NCBI GenBank assembly: GCA_001972305.1
Contig: BDDD01001596.1
Location: forward strand, 313,369-377,368
Origin: Cephalotus follicularis
Taxonomy: Eukaryota > Streptophyta > Magnoliopsida > Oxalidales > Cephalotaceae
DNA: 64,000 bases
Direction: 5' to 3'
Part shown: piece by piece, positions 22,255-32,668 of the stretch
Layout: every line of letters starts with the position of its first letter
How positions within the stretch are numbered: position 1 is the stretch's first letter
Notes under the pieces: generated by a model
Databases searched by the model: none
Told to the model about the DNA's origin: nothing
What the model saw: the letters and a program-made list of their open reading frames with translations, nothing else
Translations under genes and position numbers: made by a program

Positions 22255-23494
22255 AGTTGGATCCTCATCCATAAGATTCACCTCTTAGGTTCCCTCTATG
22301 AGAAAACTCCCATAGTACCTGTCGGGTTCCCTAGGTATTCTACTAGGCCTTCGAGGAGGTTGTATGTCAAGAGGTTCCACTACTGTCACAGGCTTAAGTA
22401 GATGGTCATTTATCTGTTGAGTAGATGAAATCTCATCTAGCTCAATACTACTCCTACTAGATTCTTCCAATAGAAACTCTTTCTCCAGGAAAGTGGCATG
22501 CTTTGAGACAAACACTTTGTTATCATCGGAGTAGTAGAAGTAGTATCCCATAGAGTTTTTGGGATAGTCTACAAACTTGCATTTAACTGACATGACCTCC
22601 AACTTATTTACTTATGCTAGCTTGTCATAAGCTGAGCAACCCCAGATCCTAAAGTAATTAAGATGAGTTTTCTTCCCAATCCATATCTCATATGGCATGC
22701 TGGGGTAGATTTCGCTGGTGTCCTGTTCAACAAATGGAAAGCGATTTCTAGGGTATGTCCCTAGAAAGACAATGGTAGATCTGCATGACTCATCATGCTT
22801 CGCATCATATCTAGTAGGGTGCGGTTTCTCCTTTCGGATACATCATTATGTTGTGGTGTTTCTGGAGGAGTCCATTGAGAAAGAATCCCATTCTCCCTAA
22901 GATAACCTAGAAACTCAGTGGAAAGGCATAGGCCTCCACGATCTGATTTTAGAGTCTTAATACTCTTTTTAGTTTATTTCTCTACATTGATTCTAAATTC
23001 TTTAAACCTTTCAAAGGCCTCAGACTTGTGCTTCATCAAGTACAAGTACCCGTATCGTAAAAGATCATCGGTAAAGGTTATGAAATAGGAATAACCACAT
23101 CTTGCCTGAATAGGCATTGGGCCACACACATTAGTGTGCACTAGGCCCAATAGGTCTGTAGACCTCTTCCCTTGTCTCATAAAGGGCGATTTGATCATTT
23201 TACCTTTGAGATAGGGTTCATAGGTTAGATATGATTCATTGTGAGAGATATTAAGTATCCCTCACTAAACAACTTATGGACTCTTTTTTCACCGGCGTGA
23301 CCAAGTCTACAGTGCCAGAGGTATGTCTGGTTAATGTTATCTCTCTTTCGTTTGGTTCCTTTTTCAATATTTAAATTAATTTGTCTATTTATTAAGTACA
23401 ACCCATTGTCAACAAAGAACTCAACATACAAAATATCATTTTTATATAAAAAGTAATTATTGTCTTTAATTATACAACTAAAGCCACCGACCAT
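22255..23494 (-). pseudogene. pol: Copia D integrase region and linker, broken
   Basis: Minus strand. GAG-pre-integrase reads YLWHCRLGHAGEKRVHKLF (about 23375). The integrase core retains SPFMRQGKRSTDLLGLVHT, NVCGPMP, YFITFTDD (23198-22974). The linker follows (MEVMSVKCKFVDYPKNSMGY, SKHATFLEKEFLLE, PPRRPSRIPREPDRYYG; 22602-22285). Frames change several times and the DDE residues are not all traceable. It joins the RT after removal of solo LTR O. Confidence 0.85.
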
Positions 23495-23680
23495 AAGTGC
23501 AAAAATTGAAATGATATTCTTTCATAAGGAAGATACAAATAAAGTGTTCTTGAGCTCTAGGCTCTTGCCAGTGGGCAAAAAAATACAAGTAGATCCTATA
23601 GCTAATGCTTCAACGCTTGTTTCATCAGCTACTTTCATACCCACTTCTCCCTTTGCAAGGGTTCTAATTCCTTGCAGGTC

Positions 23681-24713
23681 CTACATATTAACACAAATGT
23701 GTGAGGAACATCTAGTATCTAATACCCAAGAAGTAGGATAACTCTTATCAATAGACATATTTATCTGAATCATAAATATTGAAGGCTTACATTTGCCTGA
23801 AGGCTTGCCAATGGAAGTCGGGAACTTCTTGCAGTTCCTCTTCCAGTGTCCTGCTACACAGCAGTAAAAACACGTGCCTTTAGGTGGAGGTTCGGTTGAT
23901 GTAGAGGCTATATCAGCCACAGCAGAGGCACCCTTAGCGCAGGTGTAGTTGCTTGTGGCCTTACATAAGGCTGCACTGCCTTATGCCTTGCCTGCTTGCC
24001 TTTGCCCTTGCCTTTCGCAAAGGCATTCTTTCCCTTTATCTTATTATAGGAAATGTGGGCCAAGTGCATCACAGGTTTGGACTTAGGGAGATGAATCTTA
24101 GTGTCCCTCAACATGTTGAGGAGCTCAAAAAGAGAAACCTCAATTTTTTTCATGTTGAAGTTTATGATGAACTGAGAGTAGGAAGGAGGAAGTGACAGAA
24201 GGATCTCATATGTGCTCAACTCAGCATTTTGGATGAAACCCAAAGATGCAAACTGTTCAATGTAGCTGATCATTTTTAGACAATGATCATTGACATATGC
24301 TCCTTCTGGCATCTTATTGCAGAACAGCTCCTTGGAGAGCTAAAACTTGACTGTCCTACTTTTCTTACCATACAACTCTTGTAGATGAAGCAAGATAGCC
24401 CTTGGGTCAGTCATGTGCTCATGCTGAAGCCCATTGCTGCTATAATGCAACACTTGACAATCTCGTGGTCATCCTTCCACTTGAGAAAGGTAGCTTTCTC
24501 TTCATCACTAGCATCCTCAACAACACTTGTGGGGATGCTAGCCTCAAGTACGTAGCCTCTACGATTGATTGACAGTATCAATTTTAGGTTGCGTATCCAG
24601 TCCACAAAGTTTGGACCGGTTAATTTATTGGTATCCAATATACTAGCGAGCGGGTTTGGTGCCATTGCAATATCTACAGATATAAAAGAAAAGAAAATTT
24701 GTATTTTGTTCAA
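23681..24713 (-). pseudogene. gag: Copia D gag, zinc knuckle and protease, broken
   Basis: Minus strand. Gag starts near 24663 with MAPNPLASILDTNKLTGPNF, then VDWIRNLKLILSINRRGYVLE. After a frame break it continues SYIEQFASLGFIQNAELSTYE, LLSLPPSYSQFIINFNM and a Lys-rich KGKGKGKQARHK stretch (24312-23908). A third frame carries the zinc knuckle CFYCCVAGHWKRNC and protease WVLDTRCSSHIC (23920-23681), where the active-site glycine is replaced by arginine. The start could also be the upstream Met at 24713. Confidence 0.87.
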
Positions 24714-26923
24714 GTCATGTTCTTAAAACATTAAAGATTTCGTCTTTAAATTTTTAAGTATAGCCTCCCACTATTTTACGCGAATTCCATAACCCTCAAG
24801 TATGAAAGATGGGAAACATTTAACTTGAATGATCTCATCATAAGTTGTTTCCTAGGGGTGATCAGAATCCCATAACATGTACACCAACACCTTGGGTTTA
24901 CCCAACAAGTGTGATGTGCCTTACAGTTAGACAAAACTCTTTATCAATTTTATCTCATAAAATTCACAATCTTTGTTTTAGCTTATAGGTACTATATGCC
25001 AATGAGTTTACTCGTCAAGGCATAAGTATGTTATTTCAAGTTGAGCCCATCATTGACCATTATAGTGGATTAAAGATATAACACTTGGGTTTATCCAACA
25101 AAGCTCCATCAATAGCCCATTCACTAATTCATATCTCATATTCGATTAATGTGATAAAACTTATCTTAAGCAAACCTTGCGTTAACCCAACAAGTTATGA
25201 GCTATTGACAAGGTTCCTCACATCAATAGCAATGATGGAAGGCAACAATCGGATACGTGCTTGTGTTTGTGTTCCTTATCACTTGATATTAAATTGATTA
25301 GAGGTTAATGGTCTTTAATATTAGCCATCCCATTATTAGTCCGGTTAACAAATAGATGGCATAATATGGAGAGATCGTTGGAATCTTTTGCATGGCACAT
25401 TTATACTAAGCATGCATCTGATACATATTATCCTAATGGTAGTCATGGACTTTTAAACTAATGGTCTCATTCTAGGTACTTTATTACAAAAAAGCTAATA
25501 TCTCATACAAGCCATGGGTGTCAGAATATTACAATATTACATTCTTATATCTTCTCCTTTCGTCTTCCACTGCGACTCTCACCAACTAAACAAACTACTT
25601 CTAATTATAAATAAAAAAGAAACTCGATTTCAAATCGAGGGATTTATAAGAGGAAGAGAGGATGTTTGAACAGATTACAAATTAGGGGAGAAGAGGCATG
25701 AAAGCCTTAATAAAACAATATTACAAACATCCACTATTAAAGCAATAAAACTACTATACATTCAACACTTGAATAAAAACCATCAATCTAGCCTAAAGTT
25801 CATGAACTACCATCAATATTTTAATTCAATCTCACTGAATATATATAAAAAAAGACAAATGTATAAGTAATTATGAGCATACAAAACACTAACCAACTCT
25901 TGGAAAAATTTTAAAACTTTTTTGCTCGGGTCACTATTCATTATAGGTCTAGGAGGTACAAGGGCCCACCAAGGATTGAGACTTGGTTACTATTCATCAT
26001 TAGCCTAAGAGGTACTAGGGTCCACTAAGAATTAGGCCTTGATAAATATTCATGGTGTAACTATTCAATTAGGGTTAGAAGTTAAGGTTAGGATTAGGGT
26101 TTGTTAGGGTTTAGTAAAAACCCTAGCTAGTACCATGAGTCATCCATCTACGCATGCCACTTGTCCCTTAATCCAACCCTTCATCACATGAGATAACTTT
26201 AACACTAAAAGTCAAGATCAAATCCTAGCCATTCATCTCATGAATTGATCCTGGAGCCAAGATTGAATCTTGCATAATATCTACTTTATAAAAGTTGGAG
26301 ACAAGCTTCCTTAAATCAAGGAAAATGTCATATGGAGTGTTATACCTCGGCCAAAATTTTGCCCCACCTTTACACACTCAACCTTCATCTCACATTTAAT
26401 GCAACTCTTACATCAAAATTAAATGCAACTCTTACATCTCATCTTCCATTAACATTAAATATAACTTTTATACTAAAGTTTATGGACTTTACTAACTTTT
26501 GAGACATTAAAATGAGTAAGGTAAATATTACAATTTTTCTCATATATTATAAAGTTTAGGGACTTTATACATTAATGTCATAAAGGCCCTTTGTCATCAT
26601 TTTCATTAGGATGACATTAGAGCTTGAAACAAGCTCCATTAATGGAGGTTCAAGCTCCTTGGGGCCAAAATTTTTAATGACTCAAGGGGCATGGTTAAGT
26701 TGATTTTTAGGCTTCGATCCAAGAGAGAAAAATGTCCTTAACACATACACAATCTCATTGGTGTCCTCAAAAATCAAAACAAAACTATTTTGTTCATCCT
26801 AGTAACACTTAACCTTAGACTAACATTTAAGTCACAAAAACTAAAAATTTTTACACTAATGGAAAGCTCATTACTCTTACATTTATCACAACGCAAAATT
26901 ATATCAATGTGTGATCAAAGTTG
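24714..26923 (-). other. Long leader of copia D, repeat-bearing
   Basis: 2.2 kb between PBS and gag with no coding potential, unusually long for a copia leader. It holds three degenerate copies of CCTTGGGTTTACCCAACAAG (about 24889, 25083, 25170). A two-copy repeat of about 65 bp lies at about 25928-26045 (CACTATTCATTATAGGTC and ACTATTCATCATTAGCCT). An unrecognised old insertion could account for part of the length. Confidence 0.5.
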
Positions 26924-26935
26924 GCTCTGATACCA
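26924..26935 (-). promoter_or_regulatory. Primer-binding site of copia D
   Basis: Minus strand TGGTATCAGAGC, a perfect match to the usual plant initiator Met-tRNA PBS. It lies two bases downstream of the 5' LTR end CCAACA (26938). Confidence 0.85.
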
Positions 26936-26937
26936 TT

Positions 26938-27042
26938 TGTTGGTTTCATAACAAAATGGCTAGATTAACACTTAATCTAACCCTAACTAGAAAACTCTAA
27001 AACGTAATAGATTTACTAGAAACAAAACCTAATGTTAAGATC
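26938..27042 (-). repeat. 5' LTR of copia D, proximal piece
   Basis: Ends (minus strand) ATGAAACCAACA just before the PBS. Its other side is AGATC (27038-27042) and solo LTR J. The same AGATC recurs at 55419-55423, where the rest of the LTR continues. Confidence 0.8.
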
Positions 27043-27799
27043 TGTCACGCCCCGAACTGTGGGATGGGTCCCACGGCCCGACACGTGGCATTCTGTAAAA
27101 TTAATTATCTTTTCATAAATCATTCTTCATAAAAAAAATTGAAACTTTAATCATAAGCCTCATAAACAATAACCATCAAAATAATATATGTGGATATACC
27201 CAGTTATTTATATAACTTCACCCATAAATGCTCAGTCACAACCCGACAGGTCATAAAAATAAATACATAATTTCTCATTCATAATACCGATATGAATTAG
27301 CGCACTGCCGAGGAAGAGGACTTATTCTGCACTTATCCTTTGGATTGTGGTTGTGCTACTCTAATAGTTCCTGAACCTGGCCCATTCAGAGAATGGGTCA
27401 GCAACCCTTGGGTTGTGTAGATTACCACATGCAGAGACGCACAACCAAGAAGAAATCAATACAGCTAAAGAAGAGATACATGCATGCCATATAACCATTA
27501 CAATCCATGTTCATGTATACAATATCACTCATTGCTTCCTCGAATTACTCTACTCAACAAGGCATATTTCCCAAAATAAAACAGAGGAGTTGGTCCGGTC
27601 ATATATAGTTTGATTCCTATGTAAAGCCTTACTATTGAGTATGGTTCACCTGCCTGCGGAATTCACCCTCAGGTTCACCTGCCAAGCGGAATTCGCCCGT
27701 TTGGTTCACCCGCTCCGGCGGAATTCACCCTTAGGTTCACCTGCTCTGGCAGAATTCACCCTTAGGTTCACCCATTAAGCGGGATTCGCCCGAGGTTCA
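27043..27799 (-). repeat. Gypsy solo LTR J, 3' part
   Basis: Plus-strand left end TGTCACGCCCC, following AGATC. Cut at 27799 by element A. Its opposite end is at 55418. Contains a short tandem array at 27643-27799. The 28 kb between the parts consists of A, B, C and about 0.8 kb of J. Confidence 0.8.
27643..27799. repeat. Tandem array of about 30-bp units with GGCGAATTCGCC core
   Basis: Five units, each starting GGTTCACC and carrying GCGGAATTCACCC or GCGGAATTCGCCC variants. The sixth unit is cut after GGTTCA by insertion of A. The core GGCGAATTCGCC is self-complementary. Confidence 0.85.
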
Positions 27800-29105
27800 T
27801 GTCACACCCCGTTTAAGAGAGAAGGCATACATTAAAGCGGTAAAGGCAATTAACATAAAACACAGCTCATGCAAAAACCATAAAACTTAAAACTTTTCCA
27901 AAGTAAGACAGTTGCGGAAGCATAACAGAACATAAGCTATAAACTTGTAACGTGCGTCCCATACCGCACGCTACCCCAAATAATCCGACATTGTTAATCG
28001 CCCATAAACGGAGCGTGAATTACAGTACAAGATTAAAATCCTTCAGTAACAAAACCATAACAACGGTACATCCGAAAACCGTAACAAACATAGGTTTAAT
28101 ACAAGGCAGGAGAATAAGCAAAATCGAGAACATAACAACTTGATCTTCATCCATGTCAGTCCAACAGGTCCACTGCATGAATCTGTAAAGTAGGGGGTTA
28201 GCCTTTGTCCTAACTTGGCTAAGTCATAAAAGCAGTTCGGGATTAACATTAAATGCATGTCATGATATGAATGCATAAATGATGCAGTGTAGGAAAACTA
28301 GTTCATATATATATTTTAACAGTACAGTAAAATAACAGTGGGTACATATATAAGAAAATATATGTATGCAAGATCAGTACAGTCGTAACCCGGCCAGGGC
28401 TACATTAACAAGCCCAGAAATGTCCGAAAAGGACCAACAGGCAGTACGAGATGTCCACATAGGACTACAACAGGCAGGATGTCCACGTAGGACTACAACA
28501 AGCAGTATGTGTAGCGCCGCCAACTCCTGGCCCCACGCTATACTCCCACTCCGGCCCCTACATCAGGCAACCGAGCGAGACAACAGTACAGTGAGTTACC
28601 CAGCCATACTCCTGGCCCCTAGGTCAACCCTCCACTAGTCGGCGCTGGCAGTCTCCGCCATGCAACTAGTGGTTCAAGCACAAACACATAGCAATTCACA
28701 GAGCAAACAGTGAATTCAAGCAGTAACGGTACAGTAAACAGTAGTGATCGATTTGATCCACAACAGGCAGGTTATTTCAAAAATGTTTCCAAAAGTGACA
28801 ACATTTGAAATATATATTTTCAATAGAAAATACCTTTAAACAGTTTCAGTAGTGTGAATTTGTTTACTAGCTCGTTCGAAAATACGTTATTAATCAATAC
28901 ATATTTCCATACTCAAAATATCACATTCCGAGTTCATATATGCATTTCTAAATATCAAAACTTTAGAAATCATAAACAATTCACAAACAGTATACAATCA
29001 GGCAGTAAACAGTGCATATGCAATGCATACAAATGCTCAAATGCATTCTAACGGGAATCAGGATCGTTTCGTATGGTTAGATGAAGAAAACCCCAAACAG
29101 TACCA

Positions 29106-29440
29106 AAGACGTCGATGTCTATCCAAAAGGCGTCGATGTCTTTTCCAAAAGGCGTCGATGTCAAAGTCTTAGTGTCAGCGCGTTCTACAGCAGAAGGCAT
29201 CGATGTCCATCTCCTACGCGTCGATGTTCAAGGTTTGGAACCTTGGAACGACAGCGTATTGTTCACGGCGTCGACGCGTTAAGGTAGGAACCTTAGGTGT
29301 CGACGTGTAATACGTCAAAACCCAACCAGACAGTCTAAGGCGTCGATGTCTTTACATAGACGTCGATCCCTTTCGCATCAGTAACAAGGCAAGACCCAAA
29401 AGACGTCGCTGTTTATTAAAACGCGTCGATGTCTATCGAG
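29106..29440. repeat. Distal GTCGAYGTC array in LTR A (3' copy)
   Basis: About ten copies: GACGTCGATGTC, GGCGTCGATGTC, GGCATCGATGTCC, GCGTCGACGCG, GTGTCGACGTG, GACGTCGATCCC. The consensus GACGTCGACGTC is self-complementary. Lies 1.09-1.42 kb from the LTR start (minus orientation). Confidence 0.85.
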
Positions 29441-30196
29441 CAGTAGTCGTCTTCTTCCTCACGACTCAACAAACAGTAGCCATTACAACCCATAATCATG
29501 TATGATAACAGGTAATCAAGGCAAGAAACCAACATGTAGATACTCAATACATATCTAGCATATCATGGCATCAATCCAGTGACAGAATCAGTTCAAGAAT
29601 CATGCATTTCATACATAAAAACCATAGACCATGCATGAATATCAATCTCAAGATTACAGTCATGGCTTTCCCCTACCTTTTGTCCCAAGTTAGGAACTGG
29701 AAAGTCCACCTCTTTGAGTTCCAAACTGGTCACAGCAGCCTCTAGGTCCTTCCCGTTGCTGCAAGTCACAAGCTCCAAGCTCCAAGATCCAAGCTCAACA
29801 ATGGTGGAAACGTTTTCTCTCCTTTACTCTCTGTTTCTTACACAAGTATCTCAGGCGAACTAGGGATGAAGAGAGGAGGAGTTTTATGCAGGTAGAATCT
29901 CTCTCTTCCTTCTCTAACCCATTGCATGCATTTCACAGCTCCATTTTCCCATTATCTCTCTTTCCCAGCTCTGTCCCGTTTCTTTTGCAGGAGCAGGCAT
30001 TGAAGGTGGCACCACAGCCTGCATGCACACCCAAGTGTCATGCCCATCCCTCAACTTTGGCACCTGTATGACTGGTATCATCCAACATGCACAACATGTA
30101 TCAACCATGCCCCCAAGGTGCCTGCAAAAGACTCTAACCAGATTCCCCTTGCATGTTATTTGTCAGCAGCGTAACATGCATGACATTCAAAGTTAA

Positions 30197-30342
30197 AGCG
30201 TCGACGTCTTTCCAAAGACGTCGATGTCATTCATCAGTTCACACGAGGACGTCGATGTCCTCCTCCGGATCGATGTGCATGTGCGTGCAGCTACGTGCGC
30301 CCTTTTGCCACAAAGACGTCGACGTGATTCTATAGACGTCGA
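30197..30342. repeat. Proximal GTCGAYGTC array in LTR A (3' copy)
   Basis: GCGTCGACGTC, GACGTCGATGTC (twice), GATCGATGTG and GACGTCGACGTG (twice) within 146 bp, 0.18-0.33 kb from the LTR start. Confidence 0.85.
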
Positions 30343-30526
30343 CGTGTTTCCCCCAGAACAATGTCGTTTTAGCCTTTTAACATTCTTTTAGCATTTACTA
30401 TAAAATTCAACATTACAGAGATGGGAAAATATCACCAAATTCGGAAAATCCATCATTTTATTAATTCGACAATTAAAGTACAAATACATTGTAAAATTAT
30501 AATACATGAAAATCTCGGGCGTTACA

Positions 30527-30537
30527 TCCACCCCTCC
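30527..30537 (-). promoter_or_regulatory. Polypurine tract of gypsy A
   Basis: Minus strand GAGGGGTGGA immediately precedes TGTAACGCCC of the 3' LTR. The same sequence precedes the 3' LTR of C. Confidence 0.85.
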
Positions 30538-30570
30538 ATCAAGGAATTTCGTCTTCGAAATTAAACAAGT

Positions 30571-32653
30571 CTAGCACAAGTGCGGGTAGCGTTCTCGGAT
30601 GTCCTCCTCACGCTCCCAAGTTGCTTCATCCGGTCGGTGGAACTGCCATTGAACCTTGACCATGGAAATGGTTCGGTTCCTCAAAGTCTGCGTCTTCCGA
30701 TCAACAATCCACACAGGCAATTCCTCATAGGATAGATCATCTCGCATCAGAACAGAATCATGATCCAGGACATGTGATGGGTCTGGGACATATCTCCTCA
30801 GCATCGATACATGGAAGACGTCGTGCACGTTTGACAGTGCAGGAGGTAAGGCAAGCTGGTAGGCTACCTCTCCAACTCTCTCCAGAATCTCGAAAGGACC
30901 AATGTAGCGTGGAGCTAATTTGCCCTTCTTCCCAAACCTTTGCACGCCCTTCCACGGTGAAACCTTCAAGAACACATGATCGCCCACACTGAAGGTTAAA
31001 GGCCTTCTCTTGACACTGTCCGTATAGCTCTTCTGCCGACTCTGAGTTGCAAGCAGTTTCTTTTTGATCGTCCTGATCTTCTCCGAAGTTTCCTCTACTA
31101 ACTCAGTCCCTAGTAAAGGTCGCTCCCCGACCTCATCCCACCACATAGGAGATCTGCACTTCCTCCCATACAGTGCCTCAAACGCTGCCACGCCGATACT
31201 GGAATGATAGCTGTTATTGTAGGAAAACTCTATCAGAGGGATGTGATCCTCCCAGGTACCAGCAAAATCAATAACGCAAGCCCGTAGCATATCCTCCAAG
31301 GTCTGGATGGTACGCTCAGACTGCCCATCGGTCTGAGGGTGGAAGGCAGTACTCAGGTTCAGCTTCGTCCCGAAAGCTATCTGAAATCTCTTCCAAAAGT
31401 TGGAAGTGAAGATAGTATCTCTATCACGTACGATGTTGACTGGAACCCCGTGTAGCCTCACGATCTCCTTCACATACAACCGAGCCAGCTTGCTCGCAGA
31501 ATCAGTAACGTGTGTAGGCAGAAAGTGTGCTGATTTGGTGAGTCTATCCACGATAACCCACACGGCATTATGACGGTTCTGAGTCAGAGGAAAACCTGAA
31601 ACAAAATCCATCGTAACATGTTCCCACTTCCACTCTGGAATTGGCAAAGGTTGCAGCAAACCTGTCAGTCTCTGGTGCTCGGCCTTAACTGTCTGGCAAG
31701 TCAAACACCTTGCCACATACTCGACGATCTCCCTCTTCATGCCGGGCCACCAGTAACACTTCTTCATGTCTTGATACATTTTTGTGCTACCAGGATGAAT
31801 ACTGTACAGAGATTTATGAGCCCCGTGAAGTAACTCATCCTTCAACCTTGGTTCTTTCGGAAGACACACACGTCTCCGATACCTCAGAATACCATCATCA
31901 TGCACTCAAAAATCGGACTTTCTCTCGGATCAGCTGCAATTCAGGATCACGTGGTTGTGCATCTTTGATGTGATGCAGTAACTCAGGCTGTACTCGCATG
32001 TCAGCTAAAAACATCCCCGGTGCCTGATTAAACGGAGACCACTCCTGGAAGTCTTCCAGCATCTTCCATTGCGACACCACCGCACTGGCGAGCATAGCCT
32101 TGCGGCTCAAGGCATCAGCGACTACGTTCGCCTTCCCCGGGTGATACTGTACACTGCAGTCATAATCATTAAAGAATTCTACCCACCTGCGTTGTCTCAT
32201 GTTCAGTGTGTCTTGAGAAAACAGATACCTCAAGCTTTTGTGATCGGTAAAGATCTCAAACTGCGCCCCATAAAGGTAGTGCTTCCACTTCTGAAGGGCG
32301 AAGATAATAGCTGCAAGTTCAAGGTCACGAGTCGGGTAGTTTTCTTCATACGGCTTAAGCTTCTGCGAAGCATAAGCGATCACTCTGCCTAGCTGCATCA
32401 ACACACAGTCCAAACCCTTACCCGATGCATCACTGTAGACTGCGAAGCCCTCATTACCATCAGGTAATGCCAAGATAGGAGCGGAAACCAACCGATCCTT
32501 CAGTTCACAAAAACTAGTCTCACAGTCTTCGTCCCAGATAAAAGGAGTCTTCTTCTGAGTCAGTCCGGTCAAGGGCTCGGCTATCCGTGAAAAGTTCTGG
32601 ATGAACCTCCGGTAATATCCCTCCAAGCCAAGGAAACTGCGCACTTCTGTCAC
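30571..32653 (-). pseudogene. pol: Gypsy A RNase H, integrase and C-terminal domain
   Basis: Continues the polyprotein after an in-frame TAG at 32671-32669. The first stretch (32653-31898) has the RT thumb ([20 protein letters not shown]) and RNase H ([31 protein letters not shown]). A frameshift near 31900 shifts to the second (31905-30571): integrase zinc finger (LHGAHKSLYSIHPGSTKMY, CLTCQTVKAEH) and catalytic core (MDFVSGFP, RDTIF, HPQTDGQSERT). The end, VKVQWQFHRPDEATWEREEDI, is a chromodomain-like tail as in Tekay/Del chromoviruses, which may target heterochromatin. All core catalytic positions look present, so the damage is confined to the two lesions. Confidence 0.92.
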
Positions 32654-32668
32654 ATTCTTCGGTTGTGG

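Larger units (their letters stand above)
27800..30526 (-). repeat. 3' LTR of gypsy A
   Basis: 2,727 bp, TGTAACGCCCGAG start and GGGTGTGACA end (minus strand). Closely matches 35232-37850. Contains the TTAGCC/GGCTAA inverted repeat at 28198-28222 and two motif arrays (29106-29440, 30197-30342). Confidence 0.93.

Noticed and set aside
26055..26125. TTAGGG-like stretch resembling interstitial telomere repeat
   Set aside because: Only a few irregular TTAGGG or TAGGGTTT words and one AAACCCTAG; not a regular TTTAGGG array.
29106..30342. Motif arrays read as a CRISPR-like array
   Set aside because: Motifs are only 10-17 bp, degenerate, palindromic and irregularly spaced, and they sit in plant LTRs.
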